Source of the DNA: Glaciecola sp. UBA1851
GTDB lineage: Bacteria > Pseudomonadota > Gammaproteobacteria > Enterobacterales > Alteromonadaceae
Assembly (NCBI GenBank): GCA_002338515.1
Contig: DDIL01000016.1
Location: 3,979 to 17,460 of the forward strand
Direction of reading: 5' to 3'
DNA: 13,482 nucleotides
Positions 1 to 7,839 of the stretch are shown in pieces. Position 1 is the first letter of the stretch. Each line of letters opens with the position of its first letter. The notes beneath the pieces are model-generated. The model ran no database searches. It saw only the letters and a program-made list of their open reading frames with translations, and had not been told where the DNA came from. The position numbers and the translations under genes are program-made.

Positions 1-1
1 A

Positions 2-211
2 GAAGCCATGTTGTCAGTCTATAGTGAATATGAACCTGGCAGTATTATTTCACCAGCCTTAACACTAGGCGGTTATTATAATTTTACTCAGCATTGGCGG
101 TTTGTTTATAACTTAGAAATGCAAATTCTTAATTCAGATGTGAAAGATAGCCCATTAGTTGACCAAAATACGGTCACGTCAGGTGTCATTGGGTTAGTTT
201 ATAACTTTTAG
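2..211 (+). CDS. MipA/OmpV-family outer-membrane protein, C-terminal end (5' truncated)
   Basis: The reading frame is open from base 2, so the protein starts upstream of the window and only its last 69 residues are seen. The segment alternates polar and aromatic residues as in transmembrane beta strands (LTLGGYYNF, WRFVYNLEMQIL, TSGVIGLVYNF). It ends in phenylalanine, the usual terminal residue of the Bam-recognised beta-signal. The 'DSPLVDQ' turn just before the last strand resembles the 'SPIVD' turn that I associate with MipA/OmpV proteins, a family of small outer-membrane beta barrels, some linked to murein-synthesising enzymes. The family call is from memory of this motif and is moderate; 'outer-membrane beta barrel' is firmer. 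No convincing terminator follows the TAG. Confidence 0.65.
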   Translation, partial: EAMLSVYSEYEPGSIISPALTLGGYYNFTQHWRFVYNLEMQILNSDVKDSPLVDQNTVTSGVIGLVYNF

Positions 212-280
212 TTTAGTATAGCGGCGCTGCTTGTTTTATATCGAGTATTAGATAGATAGTGTTTACTCATGTATTATACT

Positions 281-309
281 TAGCATTGAGACCTCATCTC
301 ATAATGCAA
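281..309 (+). other. Stem-loop in the alr upstream region
   Basis: GCATT (283-287) pairs with AATGC (303-307), and GAGA (288-291) pairs with TCTC (297-300), around a 5-base loop with a 2-base bulge at 301-302. This gives nine base pairs. The element ends about 36 bases before the alr ribosome binding site. No T-run follows, so it is not an ordinary terminator of the upstream gene. It could be a leader structure or a protein-binding palindrome; no function is shown. Confidence 0.35.
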
Positions 310-353
310 TAATAATCATTTTCCAAGCAGATTAATAAACCTCAGGAGGGTAA

Positions 354-1451
354 GTGAGTCGACCAACTCAAGCAATAATTGACTTAAATGCTTTGCAACA
401 CAATTTAACGATACTTACTAATATTGCAGGCAATAGTAAAGTTATTGGGGTGGTTAAAGCTAATGCTTATGGCAATGGAGCGATAGCGGTTGCCAAAGCC
501 ATTGAAAATAAAGTGGATATGCTAGCAGTTGCATTTATAGAAGAGGCATTAGAGTTAATAATAGCAGGCATAAATAAGACGATTCTTATTTTACAAGGTC
601 CACACAAAGAAAGTGACTTGTACGAAGAGAAAGGTAGAAATCTTATATGGTTATTACATTCGTCTTGGCAGTTAAATAGCTATGCTAAATATTGTGAAAG
701 CGCGTCAGATGAAGAGCGAAACAGTGCTTGGTTGAAGTTTGATACTGGGATGCATAGGTTAGGATTTTCCATCTCAGATTTTAAAACAATAATGCAATTT
801 CACTCAAAAATACTTGATTCTAATACGGTTATAGTGACTCATTTAGCTTGCGCCGACGAGTTAATACCTACTCATGCAGAGCGTCAAATACAATCTTTTT
901 TGAACGTGGTAGAACAATATGGTAATCCAATGTGTTTGGCCAATTCTGCTACTAATATTAGATTTCCCAAAGCTAGACAAGACTATGTGAGGTTAGGTAT
1001 TGCTTTGTATGGCTCTACACCCTTCCCAAAAAACATGAATCAAGATTTGGCGCTATCGCCTGTTATGAGCCTTGAGTCAGAAGTTATTGCTATACGAACG
1101 ATTCCAAAAGGTGATTTTGTAGGTTATGGAGCAACTTGGCAGGCAAACCGCACCAGTAAAATAGCAACAGTCGCTTTAGGGTATGCCGATGGATATCCCA
1201 GGCATGCACCAAGCGGCACGCCTGCTTGGTGTAACAATCATACTATTCATTTGGTCGGTAGAGTGTCTATGGACATGTTAACCTTCGATGTAACTGAACT
1301 AGCCGATGTTAAAATTGGAGATAAAGTGCAGTTATGGGGAGACTGTCTTTCCATTAATACTGTAGCTGATCATATTGGTACTATTGGGTATGAACTCATG
1401 ACTCGCATTTCTAAACGTGTCCCTAAAATATTTAAAGGTAAATGTCAGTAG
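354..1451 (+). CDS. alr: Alanine racemase
   Basis: This is a PLP-dependent enzyme interconverting L- and D-alanine in the cytoplasm; D-alanine feeds D-Ala-D-Ala for peptidoglycan. At 365 residues it is full length for the family. The PLP lysine is K35 in VVKANAYGNG (33-42). WLKFDTGMHRLGF (126-138) carries the carbamylated-lysine equivalent (K128) and the arginine that contacts PLP (R135). GYADGYPR (276-283) holds the second catalytic tyrosine (Y277), and VGRVSMDM (301-308) is the C-terminal signature. The start is GTG at 354, preceded by a strong AGGAGG at 344-349 with a short 4-base gap; no ATG fits better. It leads a same-strand run with the kinase and the acyl-CoA dehydrogenase. A -10/-35 pair upstream is not clear. 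The enzyme could be a broader amino-acid racemase, but nothing seen favours that. Confidence 0.95.
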   Translation: MSRPTQAIIDLNALQHNLTILTNIAGNSKVIGVVKANAYGNGAIAVAKAIENKVDMLAVAFIEEALELIIAGINKTILILQGPHKESDLYEEKGRNLIWLLHSSWQLNSYAKYCESASDEERNSAWLKFDTGMHRLGFSISDFKTIMQFHSKILDSNTVIVTHLACADELIPTHAERQIQSFLNVVEQYGNPMCLANSATNIRFPKARQDYVRLGIALYGSTPFPKNMNQDLALSPVMSLESEVIAIRTIPKGDFVGYGATWQANRTSKIATVALGYADGYPRHAPSGTPAWCNNHTIHLVGRVSMDMLTFDVTELADVKIGDKVQLWGDCLSINTVADHIGTIGYELMTRISKRVPKIFKGKCQ

Positions 1452-2339
1452 ATGACCCTTCAAGAGAGTAATAATACGCAATACGTAATTGCGATAGATG
1501 GCGGCGGCACTTCCTGTAAAGCAGCTTTATTTACTACCTCCAACAACAATGCGATTTGTACTGTGTCGACAGGGCCGGCCAATGTATTTTCAAACTTTGA
1601 TTTAGCACTCAAGAATATAATTGCAGCGGCTAATCAATTAAAGTTGTTGGCAAAAGAGCATGAGGGCTTATCTATTTCATTAAACCAATGCCATTTGTCA
1701 GCGGGATTGGCGGGCGCGAAATCTGAGTTAGTTAAACAAAAGCTGAATTCATGGGTACATCCATTTTTGAGTATTGATATTACTACCGATATTCACATTG
1801 GCTGTATTGCGGCTAACGATTTCAAAGACTGTATGCTGGTAATTGTTGGCACAGGCTCTTGTATAGCTAACTTTAAAGATCGAACGGTTTATGAGTTTGG
1901 AGGCCATGGTTTTCATCTTGGGGACCAAGCATCTGGCTCATGGCTAGGAAAAAAGGCCCTTATTTGGTATTTAAATGCACTGGATACCAATGTGAACAAT
2001 AGTGAACTAAAAGACTTTCTAGAGAAAGAAGTAGGAAAAGACAAATCGGCTATTATAGAGAATTACACCGCGTCAAACCCTGCTAGATCAGCTGAATTAG
2101 CTCCTAAATTACTAGCTTTGCAAGGTAAGAATAACGAAATTGATGCATGGCTTAGCCAAGGGGCTAGTTATATTGTCGACATCATCTCTTCGCAAAACCA
2201 GAATGAAACACCGATTTACATGGCTGGTGGCTTAACCAATATTTATCGTAATATAATTAAAAGAGATTTTAATATTAAATGTCTAGAGCCAGCACACTCT
2301 CCTATTTTTGGTGCTTATCTGATGGCTAAACAGTTTTAA
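1452..2339 (+). CDS. BadF/BadG-family sugar kinase, probably N-acetylglucosamine or glucosamine kinase
   Basis: A 295-residue ASKHA-fold ATPase. Phosphate-1 motif DGGGTSCK lies at 16-23, a likely catalytic aspartate in ITTD (D113), phosphate-2 motif VGTGS at 132-136, the conserved GFHLGDQASGSWLG at 153-166, and the adenosine motif AGG at 258-260. Within the family this pattern and length fit GlcNAc/glucosamine kinases better than the benzoyl-CoA reductase activases, which carry Fe-S cysteines and partner subunits absent here. The substrate is inferred. The ATG directly follows the alr TAG with no intervening base and only a weak AGGT upstream, so translation is probably coupled to alr. Both enzymes would serve cell-wall metabolism: amino-sugar salvage beside D-alanine supply. 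Confidence 0.75.
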   Translation: MTLQESNNTQYVIAIDGGGTSCKAALFTTSNNNAICTVSTGPANVFSNFDLALKNIIAAANQLKLLAKEHEGLSISLNQCHLSAGLAGAKSELVKQKLNSWVHPFLSIDITTDIHIGCIAANDFKDCMLVIVGTGSCIANFKDRTVYEFGGHGFHLGDQASGSWLGKKALIWYLNALDTNVNNSELKDFLEKEVGKDKSAIIENYTASNPARSAELAPKLLALQGKNNEIDAWLSQGASYIVDIISSQNQNETPIYMAGGLTNIYRNIIKRDFNIKCLEPAHSPIFGAYLMAKQF

Positions 2340-2356
2340 TATCAAAGGTGAAACCT

Positions 2357-3523
2357 ATGACAACTTGGCAAGATTTACTATTGTTAGATGATCAACTTAC
2401 AACAGAAGAGCGCATGATAAGAGATAGTGCGCATGATTTTGCTCAGCTGTATTTGCAGCCCGGTATTTTAAAGGCCAATAGAGATGCTAAGTTTGATATT
2501 AATATTATGCGACACATGGGGGATGCCGGTTTATTAGGTGCAACAATTGATGGTTATGGCTGTGCAGGTATAAACTATGTTTCTTATGGATTAATTGCTC
2601 GTGAAATTGAGCGTGTGGATAGTGGGTATAGAAGTGCAATGAGCGTTCAATCTTCTCTAGTTATGCATCCTATCAATACCTTTGGAAGCAAAGAACAAAA
2701 AAATAAATATTTACCGCTGTTAGCCACAGGTGAGTTAATTGGTTGTTTTGGATTGACAGAGCCTGATGCTGGTTCTGATCCTAGTGCAATGAAAACACGA
2801 GCCGTCCCTGTTGACGGTGGCTATATGCTCACAGGCAGTAAAATGTGGATTACAAATAGTCCAATTGCCGACTTATGTTTGGTGTGGGCAAAACAGTCTG
2901 ATGATAAAAAAATATATGGATTTTTAATAGAAAAAGGCAGTAAAGGATTAAGTTGCCCAGAAATAAAAGGAAAACAAAGTTTAAAAGCGTCTATTACTGG
3001 CGAAATTGTGATGGACAATGTCTTTGTACCTCAAGACAACAAATTACCCAAAGTTAGCGGTTTGAAAGGCCCATTTTCTTGTTTAAATATGGCTAGATAC
3101 GGAATTTCATGGGGAGTGTTAGGTGCTGCTGAATGTTGCTGGCATCGAGCGAGACAATACGGTTTAGATCGATATCAATTCAATCGACCATTAGCTCAAA
3201 CCCAGTTATTTCAGACAAAGTTAGCTGATATGCAGACTGAGATAACGCTGGGGCTTCAGGCAAGCCTGCGAGTAGGGCGTTTAATTGATGAAAACAAGTT
3301 AGATCCCACAATGATTTCCATGGTAAAACGAAACAACTGCTCTAAAGCGTTAGATATTGCTAGAAAATCAAGAGATATGCACGGTGGAAATGGAATAAGC
3401 GACGAATACCATGTTATTCGTCATATGATAAATTTAGAAACAGTGAATACTTACGAAGGTACCTACGACATACATGGTCTAATATTAGGTAGAGCACAAA
3501 CTGGACTGCAAGCATTCTTTTAA
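2357..3523 (+). CDS. gcdH: Glutaryl-CoA dehydrogenase-type acyl-CoA dehydrogenase
   Basis: An FAD enzyme expected to oxidise and decarboxylate glutaryl-CoA to crotonyl-CoA in lysine, tryptophan and glutarate breakdown. The 388-residue protein has the complete acyl-CoA dehydrogenase fold. GYRSAMSVQSS (90-100) contains the arginine and serine that bind the glutaryl carboxylate in characterised enzymes (R92, S96 here). FGLTEPDAGSDP (131-142) and WITNSPI (164-170) are FAD-domain signatures. RYQFNRPLAQTQLFQ matches the C-terminal FAD/dimer segment. NTYEGT near the end holds the catalytic base (E367) with the preceding tyrosine (Y366). I chose ATG 2357 because AAAGG at 2344-2348 sits 8 bases upstream; an in-frame GTG at 2348 has no ribosome binding site. 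It lies 17 bases after the kinase. No CoA-transferase or electron-transfer flavoprotein gene is adjacent, so its pathway partners are elsewhere. Confidence 0.88.
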   Translation: MTTWQDLLLLDDQLTTEERMIRDSAHDFAQLYLQPGILKANRDAKFDINIMRHMGDAGLLGATIDGYGCAGINYVSYGLIAREIERVDSGYRSAMSVQSSLVMHPINTFGSKEQKNKYLPLLATGELIGCFGLTEPDAGSDPSAMKTRAVPVDGGYMLTGSKMWITNSPIADLCLVWAKQSDDKKIYGFLIEKGSKGLSCPEIKGKQSLKASITGEIVMDNVFVPQDNKLPKVSGLKGPFSCLNMARYGISWGVLGAAECCWHRARQYGLDRYQFNRPLAQTQLFQTKLADMQTEITLGLQASLRVGRLIDENKLDPTMISMVKRNNCSKALDIARKSRDMHGGNGISDEYHVIRHMINLETVNTYEGTYDIHGLILGRAQTGLQAFF

Positions 3524-3570
3524 TTTGTAAGCTTAACAAGGGGGTTATTGTCAGGCTTGGAATGTACTAA

Positions 3571-4032
3571 TTAATTTGAGTAAGCGTCGAGCACCTTTGT
3601 AAGATTAAATTCATACTCTAACGGATTGAACGTTAATGGCATTTCGACTATTTTTTCTCCTGAAGTTTCTAACACCAACACTCTAGGAAAGCCCGCTAAA
3701 CCATGCTTCTTAGCAAAACTTTCGCCTTCTGGTGTATCGTAATCCAAACGCGCATATACGAAGTTTTTATTAATCGTTTTAGCAATAGTTTTATCGCTAA
3801 ATACTTCTTTGCCAAGCTTTCTGCAACTAGGGCACCAAATTGCAGAGTAATCAGCAATTACGAGTTTGTTATCTCTATGAGCTATCTCTTTCGCCTGTTC
3901 TAAACTATAAATTGGGAATGCAAAATTGTTAACAGCCTCCTGACCCCAATAGCTTTGTAGAGCTTTATTGCCAACATATACGACAGTTATTATTAGTATT
4001 AAGCTAATAGCCTTTTTTATTGTAGGGTCCAT
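3571..4032 (-). CDS. Membrane-anchored thioredoxin-fold protein
   Basis: A 153-residue protein with one hydrophobic segment near the N-terminus (about residues 8-21, after KK), then a thioredoxin-like domain. The active site is WCPSC (66-70) and the cis-proline is in GFPRV (P116). 'LVIADYSAIWCPSC' and 'KEVFSD' resemble the C-terminal domain of DsbD and thioredoxin_7-type proteins rather than TrxA. The single anchor suggests an inner-membrane protein with the thiol domain in the periplasm, where it could reduce or isomerise disulfides; the partner is unknown. It converges with gcdH, with 47 bases between the stops. The start codon is preceded only by a weak GAG (CGAGTAAAATC then ATG). I do not assign a gene name. 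Confidence 0.75.
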   Translation of the reverse strand: MDPTIKKAISLILIITVVYVGNKALQSYWGQEAVNNFAFPIYSLEQAKEIAHRDNKLVIADYSAIWCPSCRKLGKEVFSDKTIAKTINKNFVYARLDYDTPEGESFAKKHGLAGFPRVLVLETSGEKIVEMPLTFNPLEYEFNLTKVLDAYSN

Positions 4033-4077
4033 GATTTTACTCGTTTTGTTCTATTTATACGGCCAACAAAGGCATGA

Positions 4078-4129
4078 ATAGTTTTGAAACTCCTTCGCTA
4101 TCATCAATATGAAGAGAATTTCAAACTAT
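4078..4129. repeat. 52-bp imperfect inverted repeat upstream of the thioredoxin-like gene
   Basis: ATAGTTTTGAAA (4078-4089) faces TTTCAAACTAT (4119-4129), which are complementary except for one extra T. The pairing resumes as TC (4091-4092) with GA (4116-4117) and CTTC (4093-4096) with GAAG (4111-4114), around a 14-base loop. About 17 base pairs form in total. It lies between the solute-binding-like gene and the thioredoxin-like gene, both read leftward. No T-run follows on the minus strand, so it is not a textbook terminator. It could be a leader or 3'-UTR stem-loop, or a copy of a small dispersed repeat. Confidence 0.5.
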
Positions 4130-4181
4130 ACAATTTAGACCTAGCTACACTAAAAATTATTTCATAATGCAATTAATTTAA

Positions 4182-5030
4182 TTACCACTTTCGTAAAATA
4201 TCTTGATATAAAGCTTCATCTAATAATGAAATATCGCCATCTTCTGCGCTTAATGAGGTTTCATTTATTACTCTTAGCGCTTCCTCTTTATCTATGGCAG
4301 CTAATTTGTCGTTAAAGTCATTTATTATGCCTTGTGCATTTTCATAGTTTGCATTTATGGCAAGCCTCAATTCAACTATGTATATGGGCTTGTTACCTAT
4401 ACTTAATGGATTTCGGTTCGCGTTAAATAGCAGTTTATTCACTTCATCAAGCATAAATTTATCCGCCAAAATATAGTCGACTCGTTCATCCCCAATTTGC
4501 CTAATTATTCCTAAAAAGTCGGGTGCTCTTGCCCACCGAACGCTTCTTTCTGCTCGCATTTTATCGGTGTTAGCAAATCGGTTTTCGACCCCCACAGTTG
4601 TTCTATAGATTTTATCTAATCTATTTACATTAATGGCATCAATGTTTTTAGACGCGATATGTAATGGTATGTACATGTAAGGCTCTGAATAGATATAGGT
4701 ATTTCTTGGACTATTTAACGAGTAGTGATCTATAAATCCAGCAAATGTGCCATTTCTCAAGCCGCTTCCTGACCAAGCCTGTGTAGTTGCTGTGATTGAA
4801 ACAGGTGTATCTGACATTATCTGTTTTACAAGAGCATTTGCTCTAGCTGGATAGTCAGGGGTATCTACTAACGTTGGCACGCGGTTCCCCACTAAAGAAA
4901 GTTCGCTTTGACTCATAGCGTTAAAAGATAGAATGCTTAAACAAGTCATTATACAGACAAGCATGGCACAACTGATGCTAGCCATTCTTTGATTACCGCT
5001 TAATTCTAGGATGTTTCTTTTCAAGCTCAC
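4182..5030 (-). CDS. Periplasmic solute-binding-like protein (SBP_bac_3-type)
   Basis: A 282-residue exported protein. Residues about 17-36 are hydrophobic, with a likely signal-peptidase I site after AMS (residue 40); no lipobox is seen. The mature part has the look of a type-3 periplasmic binding domain: 'LRNGTFAGFIDHY' and 'YIYSEPYMYIPLHI' resemble the family's 'L..G..D......R...Y.YS.PY' stretch, and 'TVGVENRFAN' plus 'IGDERVDYILAD' resemble the second lobe. No ABC permease or ATPase gene is nearby, so it may be an orphan sensor or a divergent relative rather than a transport component. The first codon given is GTG, but GAGG would overlap it; TTG at codon 3 (5024) is better spaced from GAGG and gives a signal peptide starting MKRN. 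The ligand is unknown. Confidence 0.6.
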   Translation of the reverse strand: MSLKRNILELSGNQRMASISCAMLVCIMTCLSILSFNAMSQSELSLVGNRVPTLVDTPDYPARANALVKQIMSDTPVSITATTQAWSGSGLRNGTFAGFIDHYSLNSPRNTYIYSEPYMYIPLHIASKNIDAINVNRLDKIYRTTVGVENRFANTDKMRAERSVRWARAPDFLGIIRQIGDERVDYILADKFMLDEVNKLLFNANRNPLSIGNKPIYIVELRLAINANYENAQGIINDFNDKLAAIDKEEALRVINETSLSAEDGDISLLDEALYQDILRKW

Positions 5031-5281
5031 CTCAACTAATTCAATTTAGTAGTATGGACCAAATACTGGTTTTTAACATTCATATATTAAACGTAAAACT
5101 TAGGTGGATGGATTGATTCAAAAACCAACTTATACATCTGAACCACAAACATTGCTGTTTATTAGTCAATTTATATAAACATAAATATTTAAGGCTTCAT
5201 GTGTGAAGTGAAGTGGGATGTTAATTATGAGATTATTAGTTAATTTAAAAATACGCTAACAACAAAACGAGTTACCTTGAC

Positions 5282-5977
5282 TTAAATAAAAGCGAAGGCA
5301 TCACCGAACAAATCAATTTTCTCTAAATTAAGAGGAAGGAATGCTTCTTTTACCACTGCAGCCATTTCAAATCTGCCAGCTACGTAGACCTGAGAACCAG
5401 AAAAATTATCGAAATCTTCAAGTACCGCTTGGTGTACTAAACCAGTTTGGTACTGCCAATCGCTATTTGGATTTTCTAATACTGGTTTGAAAGTGAAATT
5501 CTTATGTACAACGCTTAGCTGAAATAAAGCTTCTTTTTCGTATAAGTCTTCACTATTTTTTGCACCCCAGTAAAGTAAAACTTCTCTATCAGGCTGTTCA
5601 TTTAGCATGGCTAATAAAATAGATTTAGTGTAGCTATATCCTGTACCACCTGCTATTAAGATCGCTTTTTTAGAATTTCTTCGCATAAATGCATCGCCTA
5701 AACCATATTCAACTTCTAGGCTACTTTCTTTTCTAGCTCGTTCTATTACTTCAAACGCATACGGATTTTCTGGCACAGCGCCTATATGTAGTTCAATAAG
5801 GCCATCATTCGAGGGCATGTTGGCAATTGAGAAGGGTCGTTTATCTTTTTCTGACATAACAACTTGCAAATACTGGCCCGCTTTAAAAGTGATTGGTTTG
5901 CCAGCATCTAGTACCAATTTTAAAACATAAGGAGTAAGTGATTCGATACTAATCACTTTTGCATTGATACTTGTCAT
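5282..5977 (-). CDS. fre: NAD(P)H-flavin reductase Fre (aquacobalamin/FMN reductase)
   Basis: A cytoplasmic enzyme of the ferredoxin-reductase superfamily that reduces free FMN, FAD and riboflavin with NAD(P)H. At 231 residues it matches E. coli Fre (233). RPFSIA (47-52) is the flavin-binding motif, GGTGYSY (110-116) the nucleotide-binding loop, YVAGRFEM the conserved C-terminal strand, and the protein ends FGDAFAFI exactly as the E. coli enzyme does. The start is supported by AGGAAGG with a 5-base gap to the ATG. It lies 97 bases downstream of ubiD on the same strand, the arrangement known from E. coli. A LuxG-like role is possible for the family, but no lux genes are present. The downstream region to 5031 (251 bases) shows no gene and no convincing terminator. 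Confidence 0.93.
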   Translation of the reverse strand: MTSINAKVISIESLTPYVLKLVLDAGKPITFKAGQYLQVVMSEKDKRPFSIANMPSNDGLIELHIGAVPENPYAFEVIERARKESSLEVEYGLGDAFMRRNSKKAILIAGGTGYSYTKSILLAMLNEQPDREVLLYWGAKNSEDLYEKEALFQLSVVHKNFTFKPVLENPNSDWQYQTGLVHQAVLEDFDNFSGSQVYVAGRFEMAAVVKEAFLPLNLEKIDLFGDAFAFI

Positions 5978-6003
5978 TTAGGCCTTCCTGAATCTATCTA
6001 TGC

Positions 6004-6018
6004 TTGTGTAGAACACAA
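6004..6018. repeat. Perfect 6+3+6 inverted repeat between ubiD and fre
   Basis: TTGTGTAGAACACAA: TTGTGT and ACACAA are exact complements around a 3-base spacer. It lies 27-41 bases before the fre ATG, in the ubiD-fre spacer. It could be an operator or a small hairpin in the transcript. I do not recognise the binding protein, and short AT-rich palindromes can arise by chance. Confidence 0.3.
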
Positions 6019-6074
6019 AAAATTGAACAATTGAAAAGTGTTTAAACATTCATGATTAAACTGAGGCGCGTAGT

Positions 6075-7544
6075 TTACTCTAAAAGTCCTAATTTATCCC
6101 ATATATCGTCAACTTTTTGTTTAACATCTTCGTCCATTACAATAGGCGTGCCCCATTCTCGGTCTGTTTCACCTGGCATTTTATTGGTTGCATCCAATCC
6201 CATTTTAGAACCGAGTCCAGATACAGGAGACGCAAAGTCTAAGTAGTCTATAGGTGTATTCTCAATCAACGTTGTATCACGTGCTGGGTCCATCCTAGTG
6301 GTAATTGCCCATATTACATCATTCCAGTCTCGAGCATTTACATCGTCATCACATACTATGACAAATTTAGTGTACATAAACTGGCGAAGAAATGACCATA
6401 CTCCCATCATGACTCGTTTGGCATGACCTGGATATTGCTTTTTCATAGTTACCACTGCCATACGATAAGAGCAGCCTTCCGGAGGTAAATAAAAATCTAC
6501 AATTTCAGGAAACTGTTTTTGTAGTATGGGGACAAAGACTTCGTTTAGCGCTACACCTAATATTGCTGGCTCATCAGGTGGTCTGCCTGTATACGTTGAG
6601 TGGTATATAGGATTATCTCTGTGAGTAATGTGCGTAACTGTCATAACGGGGAAATCATCTACCTCGTTATAATAGCCAGTATGATCGCCATATGGGCCTT
6701 CGGGCGCTGTTTCATCTTGCGCGATATACCCTTCAAGCACAATTTCAGCTGAGGCAGGTACTTGCAAATCATTCGATATAGATTTTACTACCTCGGTTTT
6801 GTCACCTCTTAATAAGCCCGCAAAGGCATATTCTGAAAGTGTGTCGGGTACCGGCGTTACTGCACCTAAAATGGTGGCTGGATCTGCACCTAACGCAACC
6901 GATACAGGGTAGGGCTCATTTGGGTGAGTTTGACACCATTCACGAAAATCTAGCGCGCCGCCTCTGTGCGATAACCAACGCATAATAATTTTGTTTTTGC
7001 CGATAACTTGTTGCCGATAAATCCCTAAGTTTTGTCGCTTTTTATGCGGTCCCTTTGTTACAGTTAAGCCCCAAGTAATCAAGGGTGCCGCGTCGCCGGG
7101 CCAGCAGCGTTGTATAGGTAGGCTTGCTAAATCAACATCATCACCAGAGATAATATTCTGTTGGCAAACCGCTTTTTTAATCACTTTTGCTGGCATATTT
7201 AAAACTTGTTTGAAAACTGGGATCTTGCTCATTAAATCTTTTAAGCCTTTTGGGGGCTCAGGCTCTTTTAGAAAGGCCAATAACTTTCCCACTTCCCTGA
7301 GAGCTTCAACCGAATCTTGGCCCATGCCTAACGCTACTCGTTCGGGCGTGCCAAATAAATTAGCTAAAACTGGGATAGTATGGCCTTTTGCGTTTTCAAA
7401 CAAAATAGCAGGGCCACCTGCTCTTAACGTACGATCTGCAATTTCGGTCATTTCAAGCTCAGTACTAATTTCCATCTTGACTCGCTTGAGCTGACCTATT
7501 TTTTCAAGTTGATGAATAAAATCACGCAAATCTTTATATTTCAT
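6075..7544 (-). CDS. ubiD: UbiD, 4-hydroxy-3-polyprenylbenzoate decarboxylase
   Basis: It catalyses the decarboxylation step of ubiquinone biosynthesis, using prenylated FMN made by UbiX. The 489-residue sequence tracks E. coli UbiD (497) almost end to end: the N-terminal KYKDLRDFIHQLE, 'RTLRAGGPAILFENAKGH', 'FLKEPEPPKG', 'IYRQQVIGKNKIIMRWLSHRGG' in the cofactor region, 'APEGPYGDHTGYY' with the conserved active-site glutamate (E282), 'RDWNDVIWAITTRMDP', and 'ASPVSGLGSKMGLDATNK' near the end. The E. coli protein has a longer C-terminal tail. The upstream SD is weak (GGA 8-10 bases before the ATG). It is divergent from motX and likely cotranscribed with fre, whose reduced FMN is the substrate of UbiX. 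Confidence 0.97.
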   Translation of the reverse strand: MKYKDLRDFIHQLEKIGQLKRVKMEISTELEMTEIADRTLRAGGPAILFENAKGHTIPVLANLFGTPERVALGMGQDSVEALREVGKLLAFLKEPEPPKGLKDLMSKIPVFKQVLNMPAKVIKKAVCQQNIISGDDVDLASLPIQRCWPGDAAPLITWGLTVTKGPHKKRQNLGIYRQQVIGKNKIIMRWLSHRGGALDFREWCQTHPNEPYPVSVALGADPATILGAVTPVPDTLSEYAFAGLLRGDKTEVVKSISNDLQVPASAEIVLEGYIAQDETAPEGPYGDHTGYYNEVDDFPVMTVTHITHRDNPIYHSTYTGRPPDEPAILGVALNEVFVPILQKQFPEIVDFYLPPEGCSYRMAVVTMKKQYPGHAKRVMMGVWSFLRQFMYTKFVIVCDDDVNARDWNDVIWAITTRMDPARDTTLIENTPIDYLDFASPVSGLGSKMGLDATNKMPGETDREWGTPIVMDEDVKQKVDDIWDKLGLLE

Positions 7545-7733
7545 GTAACCAGTCCGATATTTTTTCGATGCTTAATACTACCGTAATTTGTACAAAATCG
7601 TTTAGTTAAACAATCAAGAATCTGATTTTAATAGGTGGTTGTTGTAAATTACTTACGGAGGCAGTGTGTATTTATTATAATTTTACTAAATCAAAAGGTT
7701 TGTACGGCAAACTTCAATGCCAATAACAATCTC

Positions 7734-7760
7734 TCAAATTATCTTCGTTTATGCCGATAC
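7734..7760 (+). promoter_or_regulatory. Sigma-28 (FliA) promoter for motX
   Basis: The -10 element GCCGATAC (7753-7760) matches 7 of 8 positions of the FliA consensus GCCGATAA. Exactly 11 bases upstream is TCAAATTA (7734-7741), matching 5 of 8 positions of TAAAGTTT. Transcription would begin near 7767, about 70 bases before the motX start. In vibrios motX belongs to the late, FliA-dependent flagellar class, so motif and gene support each other. The rest of the ubiD-motX spacer (7545-7733) holds a 10-bp palindrome TTTGTACAAA at about 7588-7597 and otherwise nothing I can assign. Confidence 0.75.
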
Positions 7761-7839
7761 CTAATTATCGCTTTGTATAAAAATAACGATCTTCACACGT
7801 GTTCGGTACATCCGTATCAAGTAGTAGGTATTAATATTA

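Noticed and set aside
2348..2356. GTG at 2348 as the gcdH start
   Set aside because: No ribosome binding site precedes it, whereas AAAGG is ideally placed for ATG 2357 and the family normally starts close to that position.
5067..5127. TGGTTTTT and AAAAACCA as an 8-bp inverted repeat upstream of the solute-binding-like gene
   Set aside because: The arms are A/T-homopolymer rich and about 45 bases apart; this is expected by chance.
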